A stretch of DNA of 64,000 nucleotides. Source: Symbiodinium natans (taxonomy: Eukaryota; Sar; Dinophyceae; Suessiales; Symbiodiniaceae). Numbering within the stretch: position 1 is the stretch's first letter; every line of letters starts with the position of its first letter. The stretch is from positions 425,978 to 489,977 of the forward strand of contig CAJNDS010001724.1 of the NCBI GenBank assembly GCA_905221605.1. The letters are read 5' to 3'. Position numbers and translations under genes: made by a program. Of this stretch, positions 56,070 to 64,000 are shown piece by piece. A model generated the notes under the pieces. That model was not told the DNA's origin and did not search any database. It was given only the letters and a program-made list of their open reading frames with translations.

Positions 56070-56766
56070 TTTATGGATTCAGGGTTTAAAGGGTTGAGGG
56101 TTGAGGGGTTTGGTTGCAAAAGTTTGGGTTTAGGGCCCCTGGGGCTGGTCCAGGGTTTAAAAGTGTTAGAGGGTTGAGGGGCTTGGTTGCAAGAGGTAGA
56201 GAAAGGTTTAGTGACCATGAATGTTCCAACAATACGTGTATGCATATGTACATATATATGCACATCTTGTTTGGCAGACTTTCGGTTTCTTATGAGGGCC
56301 TCGAATCTCCTAGAAAGTTCTTGCGGTGCTCTTCCGGAGTGGCGGAGAGCAATGCTACCGGGCGCCCTCTTCTGTGAGACTTTGTGCACTTACTTCGTCC
56401 AGGGCCGGGCTGAGGTGAATGTTCATGACTTTGTCATAGTGGGGTAACATTTTCGATTTTTAAGGGTACCTAAACTCAATAAGGGAGAGTTTGCCATTTT
56501 TTAATACGATCCCAACCATGAACTAGATAAGGGGTAGCGCGGTTTTGATATCGAGGGTGTATTTTATATCTGTGCATTCCCTCCACTTTTGCTTCCATGT
56601 ATGTTGCACTTACTTGTGCCGCTCAAGCCCTCTGAGTAAAAAGGTTAGGCGCGCCCCTGCTCATGGCTTAACGGATAACAACTGGTGGATTTCCCAAACT
56701 ATAGGTTATCAGCCGTAGGCTCCCCGGAGCTTGCGGCACCACTGACCTGGAGTTTCAACTCAGTGC
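56070..56766. other. 5' flank of the retrotransposon, possible LTR and leader
   Basis: No telomere arrays. The 5' LTR and primer-binding site should lie here. Near 56700 the string AGGTTATCAGCC loosely resembles a Met-tRNA primer site. The LTR edges cannot be set because the 3' LTR is outside the window. Confidence 0.35.
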
Positions 56767-57276
56767 ATGGGTGACAGCCCCGAGCTGGTCCCCACCGAGG
56801 TAGCAACTGATCTCGGTACAGACGGATTTACAGACGCAGAATCCGCGGAGATGGACCTCTCAGGCACTTTGGCTATGCCACCGTCTACGGATGGCCGTGG
56901 CCTAGTGCTGGAAGAGAATGCAGCAGCAGCTAATGTGTTTGCGCCAAACGCACCTTCTCCTTTCGTAGGACTAGGAGCTCCGCAGATCCACATGTACCGA
57001 CAACAGTTTCAGCAGAACATCACGATAGGTGAAACACCTGAACAAACAAGACTTCTCCTCACTGAGTTAGAGAACGAAGCAGAGTCCAGGCACCAGAGGT
57101 TCCGCCTAGCTGCTGAAGAAGCCCATGATCAACAAATCGCAGATGTTGAAGAAGGGCTAACAGGCAGCACGAGGAAGTCGTTGCTAGACTTGAGTCTGAA
57201 ATTGCTAGCCAAAGGTATAGCTTTGTCGCGAGGACCCAAGGTCTCTTTTCAGAACTCCAGCAACAAAGCCAGATAA
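56767..57276 (+). CDS. Copia Gag, N-terminal part
   Basis: An open frame of 169 codons. The first half is acidic with Pro/Ala; the second is coiled-coil-like (LLLTELENEAESRHQRFRLA). After about residue 128 the frame loses heptad character, while the frame one base back (opening just after a TGA at about 57143) continues it (EEVVARLESEIASQ) and leads into the next ORF. So the true Gag changes frame near 57143-57160: a one-base deletion in this copy, or a programmed shift. The start Met was chosen as the first in-frame ATG after the leader. Confidence 0.75.
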   Translation: MGDSPELVPTEVATDLGTDGFTDAESAEMDLSGTLAMPPSTDGRGLVLEENAAAANVFAPNAPSPFVGLGAPQIHMYRQQFQQNITIGETPEQTRLLLTELENEAESRHQRFRLAAEEAHDQQIADVEEGLTGSTRKSLLDLSLKLLAKGIALSRGPKVSFQNSSNKAR

Positions 57277-57419
57277 TCAATTTTCAGTCAGAACATTTTT
57301 CCGATGTTGGTTCGCAAATCACACGTCTCAGGACAACTCTGGTTGAAGAGGCTGAACAAAACAAGAGGGAAAGCATTAACGAGATTGGGGAATGGTTTGG
57401 GAGAGAGCATGATGAGGCA

Positions 57420-60197
57420 ATGAAAAGGTACCGCAGTATAGCCCTGGAAACTGAAGAGCAAATGAGGATTCAAAACATGACCCTCCAAGATGAATTATCA
57501 TCAATGGAGCGTGCGCTCCAGCTCGAACAGGACAGGAATTTAGGTATCAATCCCTCGCAGCAAGCTCAGCTTCCCAGCGCCACTGCCCCAGTTGCTCCAG
57601 CGCCAAGCGCCGGGCTTAGTGCTCCGTGTGCCCCTCAGTTTTCAGATCCGAGTGTGATTCCGATGAACATCAGGGCATTGTTTCCAAACTTCAGTTTTGG
57701 CGGTGTGGCAACTACTGCCACTCCAACAGGACCACAGGGTCCGGTTTCTGCCCCAGGGACCCCAACAGCATCAGCTAACGTCCCAAATCTAGGATTCTCT
57801 AGTGGTGGTTTGAACGCCGGAGCCCCTGGTCTTGCGGCCCCAACGGGCACGCCGGGAGGTCCGGCAGCCACAGGAGCCGATTTAATCGCACAGACGCAGC
57901 AAGCGCTGCTTGAAGCCGCCAAGCTTCTTAAAGGAGACAAAAGCGGTGAAGATGACAAACCAAAGGTTAAAGAAGCTGAAACCATCCGCCTGCCGGATTT
58001 CCCTAACCCCGAAACCTACCGTGCATGGAAAACCGCAACACGGGAAGCAGTTAGGGCAGCTTCAGATAGACCAGATGAAGCCTTCTCTTGGATTCTAGAG
58101 GTGTATTCTAAGAATGCTGATCATGACAAGCTTCGTGAGCCCGGTAAGTTTCTCACGCTGGATACCAAAATCCTAGCCGCTCTCACTAAGGTCGCCAAAG
58201 GTGAGTTATCTCGACAGGTACTCACTTTCAAGGAAACCGAGGCGGTTCAAGGACGTGCCGTACGAGGGCGCCAGGTCTTGCTCATGTTTGATCAGTACTT
58301 CAAAACAAATGAAGAGGTAGGATCGCTCTATTCGGTAGAAGACCTTTTGAAGGTTACACTGCATAGTGACGATCTAACCACATTTCTGCACAATTGGGAA
58401 TCAGTCATTGCTGGCATGAGTCATGTCCCAGAAGAAATGGTTCTGCGTGATATCCTTCTTCGGCAAATCCGAAAGTCCTCAAGAATGAAGTATGATTTGG
58501 AAATCTACGACAGGGCGAAAGAGGGTTCTGCCTCACACTCCTATGCGTTCTTGTTGAAGTCAATCCGGGATTTGTTGACCCGTGAAAGGATGCGCAAGAA
58601 CAGGGATAGAATCGCCAAGTCTCATGGGGACAAGTTTGGTGCTCCTGTTGTTGAAGGCGGAAGGCCGACACGCCCTCCGTCGAGGAGCGGCCGCGGAAGG
58701 GATCGCTCTGCCGGTAGCCAGTCCAATTCAAAGTCAAGGTCTCGCTCTAGGACCCCATCCAGATCTAGATCACCTAGCCGATCGCAAAGCCCAAAGCCAG
58801 TTTGCTACGACTTTCAAAAGGGTAAGTGCACCAGGGGTGACAAGTGCAAGTTTTCGCACAAACCCCGTTCGCAATCCCCTGTTCGCACTGCCCCGAAGAA
58901 GAAACAGGTCTGCACGTTTTGGAAGAAGGGAAAGTGCACTAGGGGAGATAAGTGTCGTTTCTTGCATAGGGAACCGAGCCCTACTCCCCCAGGTGGTGAA
59001 AACGCAGCCCCGGCCCCTAAGGGCCCAGACAAACCAAGGTCCCCGTCACCCGCGCCAACGCGCAGGAAACCAAGCCGTGGACGCTCTAAGGAAAAGGATA
59101 GGAAGGCCGCATGCTGCATCTCGCTTGCGGCTGCAGCCTCAGCTGGTCCTGATGAGAGTGAACCACAAGATGGGGACGAAGACTACTGGGAAGTAGACTT
59201 CAAAAGGGGTGAAGCTGTTAGGCACCATCTGAAGTACAGAAGTACTATGTACAAGCCCGAAGTGTCATGTCCTGTTGCTCTTGAAAGGTTGAAGGGTAAG
59301 GCCAAAGTGATCAAGACGCTTCCCATTTCTCCATACACTGCAAAGGAGAACTGGGACTGGAAAGAGGGAAGAGGGGGAACCGGCGATAAGATGCCGTGGA
59401 CCGGCAAGACTGTTTTCAAGATCAAAGAACAAAACAAGAAGGTCAGGTTTTGCGACAAACCTAAAGTCAGGGAAATCCCTTTTGAGGGAAAGGGGTACAA
59501 ACATTCCTACAAAGTTCGCAGGTACAATACTTGCTATGCTGATGCGGAAAACTGCCCTAAGCCTGACGCTAACGACCTTCAGGTTGCAATTAGGAACGCA
59601 AGGGAACTCAAGATGCTTCTTGCCCGGCATGAGGGGGGAGAGAAGACCGATTGCCATTTAGAGTGTGATGAGCCTGATTCTCTAATGTGTGGGATGTGCA
59701 AGCACGTCGTTGAGAGCTCAGAGATCGCTTGTCCAGGGATCGCCACACCCTTAGAATTCCTTGCTGACACAGGAAGCGAGGAGGACCTTATCAGCGAAGC
59801 TGATCGTGCTATGTACTTCGGCGAAGAGCCAGTAGGCAATGCAACACGACAAGTGAATCTCATCACTGCTAATGGTAACGTCAAAGGTGACAAGTCGGTT
59901 AGGATCGACTTCCCGGAGTTTGGCAAAGAGCTAGAGTTCTATGTTCTCAACAGCACCCCTCCTGTTTGCTCCGTAGGCAGAAGGTGCATGGAGGACGGTC
60001 ATGAGTTCCACTGGTACCCCAAAAGGCCGCCTTACTTTGTTGCGCCCAATGGTCAAAGACTAAGGTGTAGAATGAGAGGTATGGTCCCAGTGCTAGGGGG
60101 AGGAGCAATGGCCGCTCCAAGCACTAAGGAGGAAGCCTCAGGTTCTCTCGGACGACCAATTTTGTCCGAGGGTTTTCAGAAAACTGCCGCCCAATAG
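57420..60197 (+). CDS. Copia Gag-protease with CCCH zinc fingers
   Basis: The listed start is the first Met in this frame; the frame is open from about 57146. Order: coiled coil; Pro/Ala/Gly-rich linker (about residues 40-180); a conserved helical Gag core (IRLPDFPNPETYRAWKTATR ... LLKSIRDLLTRERMRKN); an SR-rich stretch (SRSRSRTPSRSRSPSRS); two fingers C-x7-C-x5-C-x3-H at 58803-58862 and 58912-58970; a second SR/PSP stretch; and an aspartic protease motif (PLEFLADTGSEEDLIS) near 59752. Known: copia Gag normally carries a CCHC knuckle for RNA packaging; CCCH fingers are typical of cellular RNA-binding proteins. Protease catalytic Asp is present. It ends at TAG 60195-60197, overlapping the Pol frame. 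Confidence 0.85.
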   Translation: MKRYRSIALETEEQMRIQNMTLQDELSSMERALQLEQDRNLGINPSQQAQLPSATAPVAPAPSAGLSAPCAPQFSDPSVIPMNIRALFPNFSFGGVATTATPTGPQGPVSAPGTPTASANVPNLGFSSGGLNAGAPGLAAPTGTPGGPAATGADLIAQTQQALLEAAKLLKGDKSGEDDKPKVKEAETIRLPDFPNPETYRAWKTATREAVRAASDRPDEAFSWILEVYSKNADHDKLREPGKFLTLDTKILAALTKVAKGELSRQVLTFKETEAVQGRAVRGRQVLLMFDQYFKTNEEVGSLYSVEDLLKVTLHSDDLTTFLHNWESVIAGMSHVPEEMVLRDILLRQIRKSSRMKYDLEIYDRAKEGSASHSYAFLLKSIRDLLTRERMRKNRDRIAKSHGDKFGAPVVEGGRPTRPPSRSGRGRDRSAGSQSNSKSRSRSRTPSRSRSPSRSQSPKPVCYDFQKGKCTRGDKCKFSHKPRSQSPVRTAPKKKQVCTFWKKGKCTRGDKCRFLHREPSPTPPGGENAAPAPKGPDKPRSPSPAPTRRKPSRGRSKEKDRKAACCISLAAAASAGPDESEPQDGDEDYWEVDFKRGEAVRHHLKYRSTMYKPEVSCPVALERLKGKAKVIKTLPISPYTAKENWDWKEGRGGTGDKMPWTGKTVFKIKEQNKKVRFCDKPKVREIPFEGKGYKHSYKVRRYNTCYADAENCPKPDANDLQVAIRNARELKMLLARHEGGEKTDCHLECDEPDSLMCGMCKHVVESSEIACPGIATPLEFLADTGSEEDLISEADRAMYFGEEPVGNATRQVNLITANGNVKGDKSVRIDFPEFGKELEFYVLNSTPPVCSVGRRCMEDGHEFHWYPKRPPYFVAPNGQRLRCRMRGMVPVLGGGAMAAPSTKEEASGSLGRPILSEGFQKTAAQ

Positions 60198-63100
60198 GGC
60201 CGGCCGAGGCTTTCGCAGGAGCAGCAGAGGAACGAGATCCAGTGGTCGAGCACCCCAATCCTGAGATCTCCGCAGCCATCAATGAGGTGCCGCCGATAGA
60301 TATCCCCAAAGAGAAGCTCAAACGACCAGGTTGGGTTTCGCACCCAAATGCTAAGTACTTGATTGTCGGACACAAACCAAAGACGTTTCGTACTGCCACA
60401 CCAAGGTTTCCAAGATGCGAAGTCAGATCTACTTGGTTGTTCAGGGAAGGTTCTTGGGTCAAGGTTGAGGATAAAGTGAACGTCAGGGAGCTTGACAACA
60501 AAGTTGCCCGACTGGAGGGTAATCCAATCCTGAGCCTCACTATCTTCGAAGACCCCGATGTTGAACCTGACAGTGACAACGAAGGAAACGCCCGCAGTCT
60601 TGCAGAGGCCGATCTGAAAGCTGAAGCCAAATCTGTTGAGCACTTGTTCTCGCACAGGCCCAAGAATCCGTTCTGCGAGGTATGTCAGCGCGCAAAGATG
60701 TTGGCTCCCCAAGCCCGCAAAAAGGGGGGCTCAAGTACCATTGTGTCAAAGGCCTTTGGGGATCACATCACTGTTGACCATATCATCACTCGTGACCTTC
60801 GTGACCATGGGTTCCAGGACGAAAGGGTCGCACTTGTTGTTAAGGACGTGTTCACCAAATTTCGTTACGTCTACCCCTCTCCGACTAAGTCAAGCGATCA
60901 GTGTTTTGAAGACCTTCTTCACTTCCTAGGTCAAGAAGATGCAGTTGGCGTTTTCTACTCAGACAACGCACCTGAACTTCATGCCGCTATCAAAAGCCTA
61001 GGTGTCCGACATGTTACATCCCGCGAATATGTGGACACCAACAAGTCGGTAATCGAAAGAGAAATTCGGACGATTTTGGAAGGGACTCGCTCCAACCTTG
61101 TTCAGGCGGGTCTCCCCGACAAGCTTTGGCCGTTGGCCGCCCAACACCACGCAATGGCACTCAATGCAACTAAGAGGCTTGACAACGGGATTGTTCCCTG
61201 GGAGGCCAGGTATGGGGAACCGTTTTCAGGGATTATGATTCCTTTTGGTGCACGTGTGTTGTACTGGAACAACCCCAAACAGAACATTCCTGCGAGCTCT
61301 AAGTTTGCGCCGACCGGTGTTGAGGGAATATTTCTTGGTTACCACGTTCAGCCTGGCTTCGTTTGGAAGGAGGAATACCTCGTCACCCCCGTTAAGGGTT
61401 GTGACTTTGCGTTCGAGATAGGAAACTTTCCCATCCTGAGGTCGAAGCGAATGGAGCTGTTGCCTGGGGATTTCACATTCCCAATGAGATCCGAACAGCT
61501 CGCACTGCAGGAGAGCCTCCGTAAGCCGACCCTCGCAGATCAGGACTGCTCGTGGGGAGGCACAGATGGTGCCGGACCACGCGCCCCGCCTGGGGATTCG
61601 CCGGACGAGCCTTTGCCTCCGCCCGGTGTGCCTGATTTGGACGGCTCCGATCTGAAGGATCGTTTGTCCGAGTACTTGGACCAAGTGGCTAAGGAAAACG
61701 AGGACTATGTTCCCGAAGATGTCGGAGCTGTGGAGGACTGGCTGGGGAGGAATGCTCCTGGATCCTCTAAGGAAGCAACATCCGTGCCTAAGGCCTCATC
61801 TACTCTACCAAGACATGACCCCAAAACCATGCCTGACGGGAAGAAAGTCCCCAAAGGGTATAACTGGGACGGGGTGAGGTTGGTTAGAGATAAGAAAGGT
61901 TCCAAAAGGCCACCTGATACTCCTTCGGAATTTTGGCACATGTATTCCAAGGCACAACGGGAGGCTGACATTGAAAGATTCGAACGCAAGAAGGCTCGTG
62001 AAGCCGAGGAAGATGCTCGCAAGGCCCTTAGAGACTCCCCGGCCATGCCTGTCATCGCCGAGCCTGACCCCGAGCCCCATAGGGATCGCATGGCGTCCTT
62101 GTATTGGGCCAAACTTGGTCAGGTTGCGAGTGAGATGTTTGCTGCTGTTGCCAGGGTTGTCGGGCCTAAAGAAATCGAAAGTACTCCCGCTGCGAAAGAA
62201 GCCATGGACCGAGAATGGAAGAAACTTGCCGATAAGTCTTGCTGGCTCGAAAAGAAGGTTCGAGAATACCGGGATGTTGCCGCGGAAGCCAAACACAAGA
62301 ATGTCAAGGCCCATTTCGGGAAAATCTTTGAGATTTGTTCGGTCAAGGGGGATGAACTCCCGGACGGGCACCCCCAGAAGAAATGGAAGGGTCGTAGTGT
62401 TTTCCAGGGCAACAACGTCCAGGACGAAAATCACGATCACGCCATTTTCGCCGAACTAGGATCAAGCCCCGCTAGTATGGAGGCCGGGAAAATCATCGAT
62501 GTGTTTGGTAGCCAACCCGGGTACGTGAAACAGCAGGCTGATGGCATCGCTGCATACACACAAGCCCTTTTTAAAGGCATCGAAACGTGGGTCCGTCTCC
62601 CTCGAAACAGATGGCCTAAAGAATGGTCTGGGTATGAAGATCCTGTTTGCCCACTCAGGCTCGCTTTGTACGGCCACCCTGACTCAGGTGGTATCTGGGA
62701 AAGGTACTGTACCGAACAGTTAGAGAGTGTTGGTTTTACTGCAGTTCTACCCGACATTTGGCATTCTGTTTTCTACCATGCTGAACTAGATTTGTTGCTT
62801 GTTGTGTACGTTGATGACTTCAAGATGGCCGGCCCCCAAGACAAAATCAACAAAGGTTGGGAGTTGATCGCTAAGGTGATTGACATGGAACCAGCCGAGG
62901 TCTTGGGACGGTACTTCGGGTGTCATCACGTTGAGCAAAATCAGGTCCAGCTTTCACGGGAGGACCACCCATTTGCTTACGTCTTCGACAAGAAGCACGC
63001 TAGCCCAGCTGCCGACTACCAAGTCCGGCCGAACCGCAAAGAGGACTTCTGGGAGGTCGACGCTGAGTTAGCTGCAGTCGTTAGGCATCACATCTATCCT

Positions 63101-64000
63101 CGTAGGAAACTTTATGTGCCTACACAGGACGACGTGTCGAAATTTCCCCACATAAGCTGTCAACGAATCACGGTGTTTGATGATGGTAGGGACCCTATCC
63201 ATGATGACTTGAATCAGGGGGGCCCCGCGGACCAATCAGGTTGGTGGACTGGGAGAACATATTTCCCTATCACAGAGGTCAGTGACGAGGACTTTTCTCA
63301 TGCTCTCGCAGCTAAGCACAATAAACCCAAGCGGTCCAAAGCCGAAGCTAAACGAGAAGCCCGACAGAGTAAGTTCAAGAGCACTGAATCTATCAGTCAG
63401 GGAAAGACCCCTTCCATGACTGTGCCCGTGAACGTTGTGTACTACGACATGCGGGATTTCTTGGTGTCCTGTGTTGATAGGTACTGTGAGTTGGCCAAGG
63501 TCGACAAGAAATCCCTGAAGCACGTAGCGACTCCTTTTCATGAGAACCGGGTAGCAAAAGTTCTGGAGAACAATGAACCTAGTGGTAAGCTGCAACCTAT
63601 TGCTAGCCGCGTACTCATGAAGGTTTTGTTCGCTGCGAGAATGGCCAGGTGGGACTTGTTACGCGCCACTCAGGCACTGGCATCCAGAGTCACCAAGTGG
63701 TCTCGCGACTGTGACGTTGCTTTGCACAGGTTGATCAGTTACATAAACTCTTCTCTTGAAGTTCGGATGAGGGGATTCATAGGGGATCGCATTCAGGATT
63801 GTAAGTTGTGGATGTTCTGCGATGCTGACCACGCTGGTAGCCACGACAGTAAATCCACTTCAGGCTGTGCCCTTTACTTGGTAGGCCCCAATACTTACTT
63901 TCCCCTAAATGCTTTTTCCAAGAAACAGACCAGCATCACCACTTCAAGTACGGAGAGTGAGGTTGTGGCTGCCAACCAAGGTATTCGTGCCCAGGGTCTG
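60128..64000 (+). CDS. Copia Pol: integrase, reverse transcriptase, RNase H
   Basis: Open from the base after a TAA at 60125-60127 to the window end, in the -1 frame relative to Gag-Pro, overlapping it by 70 bases. Integrase: H-x3-H and C-x2-C finger (HLFSH, CEVC) near 60640-60690; catalytic triad Asp (TVDHI), Asp (YSDNAPE), Glu (SVIERE). Then a hinge rich in Asp/Pro. Reverse transcriptase with QADGIAAYTQA, RWPKEW and the YVDD active site (about 62809). An insert of about 200 residues follows before RNase H (CDADHAGSHDSKSTSG, STESEVVAANQ). All catalytic residues are visible, so this part looks intact. The polyprotein continues beyond the window. Confidence 0.9.

Larger units (their letters stand above)
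56767..64000 (+). mobile_element. Ty1/copia-type LTR retrotransposon, 3' end outside window
   Basis: Domain order Gag, protease, integrase, reverse transcriptase, RNase H is that of copia elements. Gag begins at 56767 and Pol is still open at 64000. At least one frame break lies in Gag. This is the only region with long ordinary ORFs and no telomere units. It lies in the same + orientation as the host genes. Confidence 0.9.

Noticed and set aside
56460-56766. Definite 5' LTR and tRNA primer-binding site
   Set aside because: Without the 3' LTR no terminal repeat can be compared, and the Met-tRNA-like string is too weak to call.

Overview
The window looks like nuclear DNA of a dinoflagellate or a close alveolate relative. 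The evidence is the TTTAGGG/CCCTAAA telomere-type repeat found throughout, many very short exons, several introns that seem to need GC or other non-GT donors, recognisable genes that all lie on the + strand, and a Ty1/copia-type retrotransposon at the right end. The organism call is inference. One 100-base N gap lies at 35339-35438.

From 1 to about 56 kb the sequence is a chain of short unique islands between arrays of telomere-type repeat. Many islands are coding exons, and the arrays lie inside introns. The usual arrangement around an exon is (CCCTAAA)n, a short acceptor ending in AG, the exon, then (TTTAGGG)n. An intron therefore tends to begin with TTTAGGG units and end with CCCTAAA units, forming an inverted repeat. 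Often the donor GT is the GT of GTTTAGGG itself. I read this as the main unusual system of the window: telomere-capped introns, possibly spread by intron-generating elements ('introners').

Genes, left to right: the 3' part of a divergent actin-like gene (546-6120, about ten exons); an exon resembling alkaline ceramidase (8201-8282); exons of a protein with a C2-like segment (about 10014-11052); an unidentified gene ending at 17210; an unidentified exon series ending at 25526; a possible charged nuclear protein (26669-28360); a peptidase C26/class I glutamine amidotransferase-like gene (about 28690-32312); one orphan exon (33415-33502); a C2-domain protein (35957-39489); a pepsin-like aspartic protease starting with a signal peptide (39988 to about 52.5 kb) that seems to enclose an intronless two-TM protein gene (46178-47155); and an exon pair at 54.9-55.9 kb.

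Between the exons lie at least eight families of short inverted-repeat (MITE-like) elements, two adjacent long hairpins (6973-7240), and a 2.4-kb block of minisatellites (20.46-22.82 kb). There are also AT, GA and TG/CG simple repeats and an inverted 21-bp tandem array (17.33-17.51 kb).

From 56767 to the window end is a copia-type element in the order Gag, protease, integrase, reverse transcriptase, RNase H. Its Gag carries two CCCH zinc fingers and an SR-rich stretch. The polyprotein has a frame break inside Gag and a -1 step between Gag-Pro and Pol. The Pol frame is open to the window edge, so the 3' end and 3' LTR are not seen.
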